Shown: positions 54,227-63,716 of the stretch, one piece after another
Numbering within the stretch: position 1 is the stretch's first letter
Layout: each line of letters opens with the position of its first letter
Assembly: GCF_003856835.1 (NCBI RefSeq)
Contig: NZ_CP034145.1
Coordinates: 2,294,001 to 2,358,000, forward strand
Reading direction: 5' to 3'
Length of the DNA: 64,000 nt
Origin: Haloplanus aerogenes
GTDB lineage: Archaea; Halobacteriota; Halobacteria; Halobacteriales; Haloferacaceae
Made by a program: the position numbers and the translations under genes
Notes under the pieces: generated by a model
What the model saw: only the letters and a program-made list of their open reading frames with translations
Told to the model about the DNA's origin: nothing
Database searches by the model: none

Positions 54227-54475
54227 ATGTTTTCAGATGAACCGCGGTCGTTACCCGACTGGATCGAGCGGGGATACGACATCCTCTCGACGGAGATCAC
54301 GGAAGGCGATCACGACGAGGGAATCCCCCGCAATCGCGCTCGCGAGGAGTTAGTTGCCCACGAGGATTTCCCGGACAATCCGGATGATGCGGACTATGCG
54401 ATTGACCAGCTTCTGAACTCAGGGTGGCTGTACGAGGTTGCCGGAAACCTTCGAGTCACGATGCCCGAAGAGTAG
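54227..54475 (+). CDS. Small winged-helix-like protein
   Basis: The 82-residue acidic protein contains an HTH-like array (IPRNRAREELVAHEDFPDNPDDADYAIDQLLNSGWLYEVAGNLRVT), which reads as a full winged helix ending in a beta hairpin. Such short haloarchaeal proteins occur next to transposable or plasmid genes. Regulator of an unknown target. Confidence 0.65.
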   Translation: MFSDEPRSLPDWIERGYDILSTEITEGDHDEGIPRNRAREELVAHEDFPDNPDDADYAIDQLLNSGWLYEVAGNLRVTMPEE

Positions 54476-54759
54476 GCACGACGACGGCCGACCTTGTGGA
54501 AAATCGGGGATCTCTTAGTGAGTCGGTCCTATGAGAGTTCGAATACTGGCTATTGAGGGAGACGGGGCGACCCGGGGACGTTCGAGACAGCCTCCCGCGA
54601 GAGACGAAAATCCGTCTCAATAATCGTTGAGCCACAGTTAACCACCGTTCTCTAGGCAGAATATCAAGTATCTCTGAGCCAGTAGTTAGGGACTGTGCGC
54701 AGTGCGCACACTCTGAATGTTCATGCCCCTGAACGACCGATTATCGGTCTCACAGGGCG

Positions 54760-55413
54760 ATGGACAACCCAACCCACCCCGTGCTGACTGTCGACTCGCT
54801 TGATTGCGAGAAGACAGCCGGGACTCCCATCCCAATATTCGAACGCCGAGCGACGGTCGTCGCGGCGTTGGTGATTGGTGCGACGGTCTTCGCTGTCGCC
54901 GGTGCCATCTTCCTGTTGGGAGCTGGGGCTTCCCCATCGGAACTCGAGTCGTCGGTGATCGACGATAAACCGCCCAACCACCGGGTGTTCTTCGAGAACC
55001 AGCGTGGGCAGATCCTGTGGGTGTATGATGTCTGGGTGGCCGACACGGATTCCGAGCGCTACCAGGGCTTGAGTGGGACCGAGACACTTCCCGCCGATAC
55101 CGGTCTGCTGTTCGTCTACGACCGGGAGGCCGCCGACCGGGCAATCGTGATGCGTGAGATGCACTATCCAATCGACGTTGTCTTCGTTGATGGATCGGGA
55201 ACCGTCACGGCGGTTCACTCTCCAGTGCCTGAACCCGGTGTTTCCGACGACGAGCTCACGCACTACTCCGGACGAGCGCGATGGATCCTTGAAATTCCTC
55301 ACGGAACTGCGGAGCGCCACGCCATCGTCCCAGGAACCTCGATTCAGATTACTGGGCCGACGCATGCGTTCGACCCGCAGTCAGCACTCCATCAGGCAGG
55401 TAGCTCGAGATGA
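54760..55413 (+). CDS. DUF192 membrane-anchored protein
   Basis: The 217-residue protein has an N-terminal membrane helix (about 28-52: ATVVAALVIGATVFAVAGAIF) and an outer DUF192 domain (about 75-190). This shows WVADTDSERYQGLSGTETLPADTGLLFVYD, a shortened MREMHYPIDVVFVD, and the late IPHGTAERHAIVPG. DUF192 proteins are small beta-rich proteins of unclear function at cell surfaces. Overlaps the lipoprotein gene downstream by 4 bases. Confidence 0.85.
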   Translation: MDNPTHPVLTVDSLDCEKTAGTPIPIFERRATVVAALVIGATVFAVAGAIFLLGAGASPSELESSVIDDKPPNHRVFFENQRGQILWVYDVWVADTDSERYQGLSGTETLPADTGLLFVYDREAADRAIVMREMHYPIDVVFVDGSGTVTAVHSPVPEPGVSDDELTHYSGRARWILEIPHGTAERHAIVPGTSIQITGPTHAFDPQSALHQAGSSR

Positions 55414-56150
55414 AGACACCAACACGATCGTCTTCCGAGACATCCCTGTGGAACTGGCTGTCGCCCCGATCCGGACCTTGTCGCCGCCGTGTGCTGAGTG
55501 CCGTCGCAGCTGCCGGGGTCAGCGGGCTCGCTGGCTGTATGAACATCCTCAGTTCTGAAGATCGTCGCAACGAGCCGCCATCGGCAGAGGTTTCAACGAC
55601 GATCACTCCTGACGAGGATCAAACCTCGACAACGCCATCTGACTCGCTGTCGGTGAGTTCGACGAATACCGACGAACAGTCCACAGCTGAGGCGTCGACG
55701 CCTGCGATTCAGACCGACGGCCCGGTCGACAGTTCTTCGAGGAACGACGCCCCCTATGACGATCCCGTCGATGGGCTCGCGTTAACAGGGGTAACTGTCC
55801 GGATGGGCGAGGAACGCCAGCGTGACAGTATGCTCCGACTAGACGACCAGCTCTCCGTCGACATTGAAGACAGTCGGTTCGAGATTCGTGGGCGGGGCCA
55901 CACTGAGTGGGAGTGCGACACCATCAGGCTCAAAACCGTGATCGTCGACGGTCGCCATGCCCGGGTGTACGCTGAGACTCGTGAAGTGGATTCCTGCCGG
56001 ACTCCGGACAATCCGGCGGGATTGGGTCCGTGGGCGATTTCGTTCAGCATTACGGGACGATTCGAGGGAGGCCGGCCCGACGCACTAACGGCGAGTATTC
56101 AGGGCCCCTTCATTCACGACTCGGGCGTGTTCGTCACCGAGCCGCTGTGA
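55410..56150 (+). CDS. Tat lipoprotein, unknown
   Basis: This 246-residue protein has a Tat leader ending in a lipobox (CRRRVLSAVAAAGVSGLAGC, lipidated Cys about 43). A Ser/Thr-rich linker (about 50-120) precedes a small beta domain (about 125-246: LTGVTVRMGEERQRDSMLRL, RGHTEWECDTIRLKTVIVDG). Coupled with the DUF192 gene by a 4-base overlap. The outer domain is not recognised. Confidence 0.75.
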   Translation: MKTPTRSSSETSLWNWLSPRSGPCRRRVLSAVAAAGVSGLAGCMNILSSEDRRNEPPSAEVSTTITPDEDQTSTTPSDSLSVSSTNTDEQSTAEASTPAIQTDGPVDSSSRNDAPYDDPVDGLALTGVTVRMGEERQRDSMLRLDDQLSVDIEDSRFEIRGRGHTEWECDTIRLKTVIVDGRHARVYAETREVDSCRTPDNPAGLGPWAISFSITGRFEGGRPDALTASIQGPFIHDSGVFVTEPL

Positions 56151-56348
56151 GGCTTGTGGATTGATGGACGAATCACTGTTTGCTGGCAGTTTATCCGTGG
56201 CAACGGGACGAGGAGGCTGATCAGACGTGGCCTCCAGATAACCGATGACTCATTCCACCAACCAGACGAATCTCTCTAACCGATCATCACGGCCCGGACA
56301 CGCGTCCCGACAGATCGGTTCGCGAGCAGGACGCGCTCCTGAGAACAT

Positions 56349-56391
56349 CGTTACCCCACGCATCCGAGTAATTCGCTTTTATGGGGTAACG
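56349..56391. repeat. TTACCCCACG hairpin, copy 2
   Basis: CGTTACCCCA (56349-56358) pairs perfectly with TGGGGTAACG (56382-56391). Stem and inner loop start (TTACCCCACGC, ATTCG) resemble copy 1. It lies just before the small gene at 56436 and could be an operator, a terminator or a mobile-element end. Confidence 0.75.
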
Positions 56392-56435
56392 TTAGTCGAA
56401 CGGAGCGAGCCAATTGAGTTTCTTGAGCGGTACAC

Positions 56436-56669
56436 GTGAGCAGAACGGATGTCGACGGAATTCTCGAGGAACTCCCGCCGGAAACGCTCCTCGAGACTGA
56501 CCACTTACGACTCATCCGCGCCGGCGTCGCCTGTATGCACGACATCGAGACTGTTCGGGCGTATGTTGCTCACGAGAACCAGCATCGACGTCGGCGTTGG
56601 GTACTCCGAATGCTTGCCGATCGTGCTGCGTCGCTTCGGGAACCCGCCCCAGAGAACCACTCATCGTAG
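56436..56669 (+). CDS. Small haloarchaeal hypothetical protein
   Basis: This 77-residue helical protein starts at GTG 56436. The pattern (VDGILEELPPETLLETDHLRLIRAGVACM..IETVRAYVAHENQHRRRRWVLRMLADR) repeats short helices with an Arg-rich centre. It belongs to a group of small haloarchaeal proteins common on plasmids; function unknown. It begins about 45 bases after the second TTACCCCACG hairpin, which could regulate it. Confidence 0.6.
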   Translation: MSRTDVDGILEELPPETLLETDHLRLIRAGVACMHDIETVRAYVAHENQHRRRRWVLRMLADRAASLREPAPENHSS

Positions 56670-56727
56670 GGCCAGACTCATAGTCCATACTGACGAATTG
56701 CTATCACATATCAGAAGGTGACGACTG

Positions 56728-57303
56728 ATGGGAGCACATCCACCCAGTGGCGGCGACCGTGATTTCGTGACGATCTTCAAGACCGGCTCGGTCGACCGAG
56801 ACGACTATCCAGAGTTGACTGAGAATCTGCTCGAAGGGCGGACGCAACTCGCCTCGGAGACTGGATACTTGATGAAATTCGGCGATGTCTCACACCGAGG
56901 CCTGACTCCCTTCGATGTCGCGTCACTCCACGACGTTCCTGCGTATCCGCTTCCGGAGACTGCGCTGGAGGCACTCCCGGCCCACGTTCGTGCCGACCTA
57001 GAGCGCGACGGCGCCGTCCAGATGTTCGCTGTCTACGATCGGGACCAGCACCGGTTCGAAGACGTCGCCCTCGCCTGGGAGGAGCAGGACTTTCTTGAAC
57101 GGATCGCCGAACTGGTGGCTGGCGATTGCTCGCTCCATGAAGCGGTCGACTGGACCGTCGTCGAAGAAGCCGACCGCTACACGGGTGCACAGTGGGCTGA
57201 TATCAGAGGCGTCACCGAGGACGCCGTCCGCTCGAACGTCAATTCTGCCCGAGAGAAGTTGCTTGCCGAAGAAGATCGCGAATCGAGTGGAGAATCGCCC
57301 TAG
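56728..57303 (+). CDS. Hypothetical protein with HTH-like C-terminus
   Basis: The 191-residue acidic protein has an N-terminal region (FKTGSVDRDDYPELTENLLEGRTQLASETGYLMKFGDVSHRG) and a C-terminal HTH resembling sigma-70 region 4 (QWADIRGVTEDAVRSNVNSAREKL, about 155-180). The latter suggests DNA binding. Found alone between the small gene and the ATPase pseudogene. Not recognised further. Confidence 0.65.
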   Translation: MGAHPPSGGDRDFVTIFKTGSVDRDDYPELTENLLEGRTQLASETGYLMKFGDVSHRGLTPFDVASLHDVPAYPLPETALEALPAHVRADLERDGAVQMFAVYDRDQHRFEDVALAWEEQDFLERIAELVAGDCSLHEAVDWTVVEEADRYTGAQWADIRGVTEDAVRSNVNSAREKLLAEEDRESSGESP

Positions 57304-57358
57304 GTTGATTTTCGCTTGCCGATTCCCATCGATATCGACAGCGCGGCGTCCGAAACCA

Positions 57359-59514
57359 CTAGTCTGCCGGTCGCGTCTGCCCCGGCGCCGAGATGCCCGG
57401 GAGACTCGGAACGGAGAGGTCGATCCGCCGAAGCAACTGCGCGTTGATCGCGACGATCACCGTACTCAGAGACATCAGAAGCGCACCGATAGCAGGCGAC
57501 AGCAGAATCCCGATCGGTGCCAACACGCCCGCTGCAAGCGGAATCGCGAAGACGTTGTACCCGGCCGCCCAGACGATGTTCTCCTGCATCTTGCGGTAGC
57601 TGGCTGTGCTCAGTTTCACGAGTCGAACGACGTCCATCGGGTTGTTCTGTACGAGGATGACATCAGCCGATTGGACGGTCACGTCCGTCCCGCTGCCGAT
57701 GGCGATGCCGACGTCAGCCCGGGTCAACGCCGGCGCATCGTTCACGCCGTCGCCGACCATCCCCACCAGCTTCCCCTGATCTTGGAGCTCCTAGACTTTC
57801 TCGTCTTTGTCTTCGGGGAGAACCTCTGCGAACACCGTATCGATGCCGAGTTCGTCGGCGACGGCGTCGGCGACGTCCTGGGAGTCCCCAGTCAGCATCG
57901 CCACCTCGATCCCCAGTTCGTGGAGGGCGTCGATGACGCGGAAACTCTCCTCGCGGATCACTCGGCCATCGCGAAGGCGGCGATCAACTCCCCGTCGCGA
58001 ACGAGGTACACCACCGTCTGTGCGTTCTGGCCGGCTTCGTCAGCGAAGCGCTGGAGGTAATCGGGAATCTTGCTGTCGAGTTGGGTCAATAGGTTCGGCC
58101 CGCCGACGTACACCTCGTTGCCGTCGACGTTCGCGCGGACTCCTCGCCCTTTGATTGCCTCGAAACTGGACGCATCAGGTGCGCTAAGATCACGCTCGTC
58201 AGCTGCTTCGCGGATGGCTCGCGCGATCATGTGCTCGGAATCGCTCTCGACGGCTGCCGCCAGTGTGAGCGCGTCATCCTCGTCGACGCCATCGACGGTC
58301 GCCATATCGACGACGCCGTGCTCACCTTCGGTGAGCGTCCCCGTCTTGTCGAAGATGATCGCGTCCAGATTCCGTGCGTCCTCCATCGCGATGCGATCGC
58401 GCACGAGCATCCCGTTCCGAGCCGCGAGCGACGTGTTGATCGCGACGACGAGGGGGATGGCGAGTCCAAGGGCGTGTGGGCAGGCGATGACGAGCACCGT
58501 GACGACGCGCTCGATGACGGTCGCGTCGAACGAAACCGCGAGCGTCCACGCGATGGCTGTCACGACTGCCGCTCCGAGGGCGACGTAGAACAGCCAGCCA
58601 GCCGCGCGGTCGGCCAGCACCTGGGTCTTCGACTTGCTCTGCTGGGCTTCTTCGACGAGCCGCATGATGCCCGCGAGCGTCGTCTCCTCGCCCGTCGCGC
58701 CGACGCGGACACGGAGACTGCCGTCGCCGTTGATGGTGCCGCCGATGACCTCGTTGCCGGGCTCCTTCGAGACGGGCTTGGACTCACCCGTGATCATCGC
58801 CTCGTTGACATCCGAATCGCCCTTCTCGACGACGCCGTCAGCGGGCACGCTTGCGCCCGGTCGGACGAGTACGAGATCGCCCTCGGAGAGCTCACTAACA
58901 GGGACCTCCTCGGTCTCTCCATCGTCAGTGATTCGCTCGGCAGTATCCGGCATCAGTTTCGCCAGTTCGTCGACCGCGCTCGAGGCACGGCGCACGGACC
59001 GCATCTCGATCCAGTGGCCGAGCAGCATGATGTCGATCAGCGTGACGAGCTCCCAGAAGAACGCCGACTGCGTGGGGAAGACCACGCTCGCGAGGCTGTA
59101 GACGAATGCGACGCTGATCGCCATCGAGATCAGCGTCATCATCCCCGGCGCCCGGTCTTTCAGTTCCGGCACCGCCATCTGGAAGAACGGGATTCCACCA
59201 TACGCGAACACGACGACTGCGAAGACGGGGTTTATCCACTCGCTTCCCGGGAACGCGGGGACGGAGAATCCGAGCCACTCCTGCAGCATTTCGCTGTACA
59301 GGAGGACGGGAATCGATAGGAGCGTGGAGACGAAGAAGCGCCGGCGGAACATCTGCTCGTGGCCTTCGTGCATGCCACCGTGGCCGTCGTGCTGGTGGGA
59401 GTCGTGGTCACCAGCGCTCTCCCCGTCAGCGGAATCGGTCTCAGTACTGTGGTCGTAGGGATCGTGTGTGTCCGCCGAGTGGTTTGGAGAGGTATCGGAA
59501 TCCATCGTGGGCAC
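57359..59514 (-). pseudogene. CopB-type heavy-metal P-type ATPase, broken
   Basis: All parts of a P1B ATPase are present over about 715 codons. It has a His-rich N-terminus ([16 protein letters not shown]), the actuator TGES, the membrane metal site CPH in VIACPHALG, the phosphorylation site DKTGT, and GDGVNDAP near the C-terminus. The CPH motif is that of the CopB (copper/silver) group. The frame breaks twice. One base is missing near 57958 (after FAMAE, the next frame gives VIREESF), and an in-frame TAG lies at about 57791-57793 before [15 protein letters not shown]. Copper export by this copy is unlikely unless these are sequencing errors. Confidence 0.88.
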
Positions 59515-59596
59515 CTCGGAGCAACTTATTCTCTCTACCTACTCGGTCGAGCGTGAAATATCCCGTCGCCACCCCGGGGCAGGCCGAGACGCTCGA

Positions 59597-59790
59597 TTAA
59601 CAGCACTCGCTGTCTCCGGGGGTCAATTCACACGCGTCGCCCGCCGTAAGGCTGCTTTCGTCGATGTACACCGAATGACAGGCGTAGTTGCAGAAGTACA
59701 CGGGCGAGCCACAGTCCGCCTCACAGTCGCGGACACAGATGGGGTCGTGAGCGAAGATACGTGACCACGATATTCGCACTCCAGCGAACA
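59597..59790 (-). pseudogene. Second copy of the small CxxC zinc-type protein, frameshifted
   Basis: The C-terminal part is intact (RIFAHDPICVRDC..CGSPVYFCNYAC..GDACE..CC) and aligns with the gene at 14851. The N-terminal part lies one frame off: a one-base deletion near 59770 breaks the C-x2-C region (TGCGAATATCGTGGTCACG against TGCGCCTACTGTGGGTCGCG in the other copy). The first ATG in the downstream frame gives an unrelated leader. It sits between two metal-transporting ATPase genes. Confidence 0.65.
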
Positions 59791-59947
59791 CGGACGCGTG
59801 GGTACGCACTCCTCGGATTCGGGCTCCTTGCGCTTCCCCCTCGGATCACCAGCAGCGTACGAGGGCTCCCGCCGGATAGCATGAACTTGGGCAGGAAAAT
59901 CCCGGTCGACGACACCTTCGGAGTAATGTAGCTGAGCCCTGCCTCAT

Positions 59948-62161
59948 CTAGCCGCGGAATCCGAGCAATCGGAGTCCGTTCAGTGAAACGAGGACCGTCG
60001 ATCCTTCGTGGCCGACCACGGCAAGGGGGAGCGGGATCCCTCTGAGCAGGATCGTGCCGACCATGAGCGCGATCGCACCGAACGCGATGGCGAGATTGAC
60101 GGTGAGCGTCCGGCGGGTCTTGCGTCCGAGACCGAAGACGTAGGGAATCTTGCTGAGATCGTCACCCATCAATACCACGTCGGCAGTATCGAGCGCGACG
60201 TCGGTCCCGGCGCCGCCCATCGCAATCCCGAGCGTCGCGGTCGCCAGCGCCGGCGCGTCGTTGACGCCGTCACCCACCATCGCCACGTTCTCGTATCGAT
60301 CGACCAGCGCTTCGATGGTCGCCACCTTCTCCTCCGGCAGCAGTTCCGCCTGCACCTCGTCGATACCGACCTCGTCGGCGATCTGCTGGGCGACGCGTTC
60401 GTTGTCGCCGGTCAGCATGACGATGTGCTCCACGCCGAGCGAGCGGAGGTCCTCGATCATCTCGGCAGCGCCGGGGCGGATCGTGTCTGTGAACGCAAGC
60501 CACCCCAACACGGTGACTCCGTCGCGCTCCTCCCGGGCGACGAGGACGCTCGTTTTTCCCTCCGCCTCTAGCGTTTGAAGCCGATCGAGGCCAGGTTCGA
60601 GCCCCTCGATCGCTGCCTCTTCGAGGACAGTCCCGAAGTAACTTCGATTCCCGATGTGGATAGTTCTGTCTTCGACATCAGCCCGGACTCCTTTCCCAGC
60701 GACTGACTGAAATCGCTGTGCGTCGGGGACATCAAGTGATCGTTCTTTCGCTGCCGCCACAATTGCACGAGCTAGGTGATGCTCTGATCGGGCCTGTACA
60801 GCGGCCGCGAGCGAGAGCAGTCCATCGTCGGTCAATGACCTGTCTGCCGTGCCGTCACGGACGTACACGTCCGTCAACTGCGTATCGCCCTGCGTGAGTG
60901 TGCCCGTCTTGTCGAACGCGACTGCGTCGATGTTCGCGGCCGTCTCGACGTGTTCGCCGCCCTTGAACAGGACGCCCTGCCTCCCCCCAGAGGCGATCGC
61001 CGACAGCACCGCCGCCGGCGTCGAGATGATGACGGCGCACGGTGAGGCGGCGACCATCAGGGTCATCGCGCGGTAGAACGTGCGGGTGAACTCGCTCCCG
61101 AGCGCGAGCGGAACGGCGATCGCTGCGATCGTGAGCCCGAACACGCCGAGGACGTACGGTTGTTCGAGGCGGTCGATGAGCCGCTGTGTCGGGGCTTTCT
61201 CGCTCTGGGCCCGTTCGACCATGTGGATGAGGCGACTGATCGCCGACTCGTGGGCCTGTCGCGTGACCTCGATTTCGAGGCTCCCACTCTCGTTGATCGT
61301 CCCGCCGAACACCTCGTCGCCGGGTTCCTTCGGCACGGGGACGGATTCGCCGGTGAGCGAGGCCTGATCGACCGTCCCCTCGCCGGACGCAACGACGCCG
61401 TCGAGCGGAATCCTGTCGCCGGGGCGGACGACGAACACGTCACCGACGTCGACGTCGTCGATGGGCACGGTGACCTCCTCACCGTCGCGGAGGACCTGTG
61501 CCTCGTCCGGCCGCATTTCGACGAGCGACTTGATTGCCCGGCGTGAGCGCCCGATTGCGTAGTGCTGGAGGGTGTTCGACAGTGAAAACAGGAAGAGGAG
61601 CATCGCGCCCTCGAACGGGGCACCGATCGAGAGGGCGCCGACCGCGGCGACGATCATCAACAGGTCGATGTCGACCGCACGGTGCCGGAGCGTCTCGATT
61701 GCGCCTTTGAGCCCGTACCACCCGCCAAAGACGTATGCGACGCCGTACCCGGCCCACATGAGAATCTGTGATCCCTCGAGCCACCCCGTCACGAGGCCGG
61801 TCACCATCCCAAGGAGCGTCAGACCGACGAACGCGGCCTCCTGCCTGAGTTCCGAGCGGGTGCTCACATCGTCCGTTGTCTTCTCAGATTCTTCCTGAAT
61901 CGTCACGTTCCGGTCGCGGACAGCGTCTCGAATCGTTTCTTCCGAGGTGACGCTCCCGTCGTAGGTAATCCGGGCGTCCCCTGTTCGAAACGAGATGTCG
62001 ACATCGTAGACGCCGGAGAGATCCTTGAGATGACGTTCGAGTGCTCGCGCTCCCGCGTCGCCACGACCACCTCGTCGTTCGATGTGGACAGTGCACGTCG
62101 AGAGAGACCGAGAGTCAGTAACAGCCACGTTCTCGACACCTATGCTGTGGTTTGATTTCAC
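59948..62161 (-). CDS. Heavy-metal P-type ATPase with SPC motif (P1B-4-like)
   Basis: The 737-residue protein is complete. The N-terminal part (about 10-95) resembles a divergent heavy-metal-associated domain but lacks the CxxC pair. Then come membrane helices, TGES in the actuator domain, ASPCAVIIST with the metal-site SPC (CPC in zinc/cadmium exporters), DKTGT, HP-type motif SEHHLARA and [11 protein letters not shown] marks the P1B-4 group, linked to Co/Fe/Zn export in other prokaryotes. It shares the strand of the broken CopB-type gene, about 430 bases upstream. Confidence 0.9.
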   Translation of the reverse strand: MKSNHSIGVENVAVTDSRSLSTCTVHIERRGGRGDAGARALERHLKDLSGVYDVDISFRTGDARITYDGSVTSEETIRDAVRDRNVTIQEESEKTTDDVSTRSELRQEAAFVGLTLLGMVTGLVTGWLEGSQILMWAGYGVAYVFGGWYGLKGAIETLRHRAVDIDLLMIVAAVGALSIGAPFEGAMLLFLFSLSNTLQHYAIGRSRRAIKSLVEMRPDEAQVLRDGEEVTVPIDDVDVGDVFVVRPGDRIPLDGVVASGEGTVDQASLTGESVPVPKEPGDEVFGGTINESGSLEIEVTRQAHESAISRLIHMVERAQSEKAPTQRLIDRLEQPYVLGVFGLTIAAIAVPLALGSEFTRTFYRAMTLMVAASPCAVIISTPAAVLSAIASGGRQGVLFKGGEHVETAANIDAVAFDKTGTLTQGDTQLTDVYVRDGTADRSLTDDGLLSLAAAVQARSEHHLARAIVAAAKERSLDVPDAQRFQSVAGKGVRADVEDRTIHIGNRSYFGTVLEEAAIEGLEPGLDRLQTLEAEGKTSVLVAREERDGVTVLGWLAFTDTIRPGAAEMIEDLRSLGVEHIVMLTGDNERVAQQIADEVGIDEVQAELLPEEKVATIEALVDRYENVAMVGDGVNDAPALATATLGIAMGGAGTDVALDTADVVLMGDDLSKIPYVFGLGRKTRRTLTVNLAIAFGAIALMVGTILLRGIPLPLAVVGHEGSTVLVSLNGLRLLGFRG

Positions 62162-62220
62162 GTTTTATGTGGCCCCACGAGCATTCATCCGGTCCTGATC
62201 CGGGACACGAGTTGAAGATA

Positions 62221-62649
62221 TCATCCAATGATCGTCACCGGGATCCGTGCTCGGCGGGTGACTGTCTCGGCGACACTCCCGAGGAACGCCCGGTCGATTC
62301 CTGACCGGCCGTGGCTACCCATAACGATCTGATCGATACCATGGTCTTCAGCGTATTCGAGGATCCCTCGAGCAGGTTTCCCGACTTCTGTGATCGTTTC
62401 GAGATCGAGATCGTACTCTATCGCGCGATCCGTGGCCGTCGTGTGAATTTTGGTAGCACGTTCTTGGGCGTTATCGTACCAGTCCTCTGCAACTGGCAGG
62501 CCACCGACCTCCACGTCGATTACCGAGTCGACCGGATTGATGACGTAAATCGTGGTGATCGTTGCGTCGGGGAAATTCTCGAGAGCGTACGTGAGCGCGC
62601 GCTCGGCAAGCGGAGAGCCGTCGACGGCGACGAGAACGTTGTCGGGCAT
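62221..62649 (-). CDS. Universal stress protein (UspA family)
   Basis: The protein is 142 residues from ATG 62649 (MPDNVLVAVDGS). It shows the UspA fold with the nucleotide-binding signature GSHGRSGIDRAFLGSVAETV (G-x2-G-x9-GS) near the end and the Asp of VAVDGS at the start. Divergent from the CPBP gene, with 93 bases between. Members bind ATP and are induced in stress; the exact role is not known. Confidence 0.92.
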   Translation of the reverse strand: MPDNVLVAVDGSPLAERALTYALENFPDATITTIYVINPVDSVIDVEVGGLPVAEDWYDNAQERATKIHTTATDRAIEYDLDLETITEVGKPARGILEYAEDHGIDQIVMGSHGRSGIDRAFLGSVAETVTRRARIPVTIIG

Positions 62650-62742
62650 ACGCGTGGATTCGAGACGCGTCGAGAAGAGTGTAGTGCCGACAATTCGGCG
62701 GCTGGGAGTACGGTTAACTGCGATGTGCCCACAATCGGTAGT

Positions 62743-63639
62743 ATGTCTAGTCTCCGTACATGGATCGACCAGCATCGCCTCCTGAGCTTCGGTGCAATCG
62801 CGTACGCGTTCACCTGGACCATCCAGGGCGCACTCGCGTACTCCGGTATGGAAGCCTCCTGGACGCACTCCATTCTGATCGGTTTCGGCGGATTCGGTCC
62901 GCCGATTGGCGCGGCGGTCGTCATCTGGGCCTCAGGTGGGAGCCTCCGTACCTGGGTCGGGCAGATGTTCAAGTGGCGGATCGGTGTGAAGTGGTGGGCG
63001 CTCGCAATCGGGCTCCCATTCGTCATCCTCTCGCTTGGCGTCTTGTTGTTCGTCGTAGCTGGGGGTCCGATCGACCTCACGGAGTTCGAGTCGCCGTTCA
63101 TCTACCTGTTCGCGATGGCGTGGGGGACCGTGTGGGGCGGCGGCCAGGAGGATCTCGGTTGGCGTGGCTTTATGCTTCCCATCCTTCAGGACTCGTACAG
63201 CGCGCTGGTGTCGAGTGCCATCGTGGGCGTCACGTGGGCCGCTTGGCACCTCCCGCTGTTCCTGAACGCCACGACCACCCACGGCGGCTGGCCGCTCTCC
63301 CAGCAGCTCCTCTGGATGGTCTCCATCCTCGCGGGCTCGATCCTCTGGACGTGGATGTACAACAGCACCGGCGGAAGCGTCCTCGCCGTCGCGGTGTTTC
63401 ACGCCGGTGTCAACGCGATGGGCATCTTTCACCCCGCCGATCCGGCGGCGCTCGTCCCGAACGGTGTGCCGGACCCCTGGCTGAACCTGCTCGCAGAGGT
63501 CACGGGCGCGCTCCCGCTCGTGGTGATCGCACTCCTCCTCGTCGTCGTCTACGGTTCGGATCGCCTCGCAAATCGCGACCCGCCAACCCCCCAGGACGCC
63601 GGGCTTCCGCCGGAGACCGAAGCGGAAACGGTCACGTGA
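62743..63639 (+). CDS. CPBP-family intramembrane metalloprotease
   Basis: The protein is 298 residues from ATG 62743, with about eight hydrophobic segments. The CPBP (Abi) motifs are visible: GQEDLGWRGFMLP (EDxxxR variant of EExxxR), AWHLPLF (His) and FHAGVNAMG (HxxxN). These residues bind zinc or form the active centre of Rce1-like proteases. The C-terminal tail is soluble and acidic. Members process prenylated or peptide substrates, and some give bacteriocin self-immunity; here the role is not known. Confidence 0.88.
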   Translation: MSSLRTWIDQHRLLSFGAIAYAFTWTIQGALAYSGMEASWTHSILIGFGGFGPPIGAAVVIWASGGSLRTWVGQMFKWRIGVKWWALAIGLPFVILSLGVLLFVVAGGPIDLTEFESPFIYLFAMAWGTVWGGGQEDLGWRGFMLPILQDSYSALVSSAIVGVTWAAWHLPLFLNATTTHGGWPLSQQLLWMVSILAGSILWTWMYNSTGGSVLAVAVFHAGVNAMGIFHPADPAALVPNGVPDPWLNLLAEVTGALPLVVIALLLVVVYGSDRLANRDPPTPQDAGLPPETEAETVT

Positions 63640-63716
63640 CCCACTGGGTCGTCGGTTAACACGGGCGGGTGACGGTCGCCAACGTATTTGTCGCGACCAC
63701 ACGACTATCCGCCCGT

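Noticed and set aside
58231-59319. 362-residue plus-strand frame opposite the CopB-type ATPase
   Set aside because: His/Arg/Asp-rich antisense translation; the minus strand carries DKTGT, TGES and CPH.
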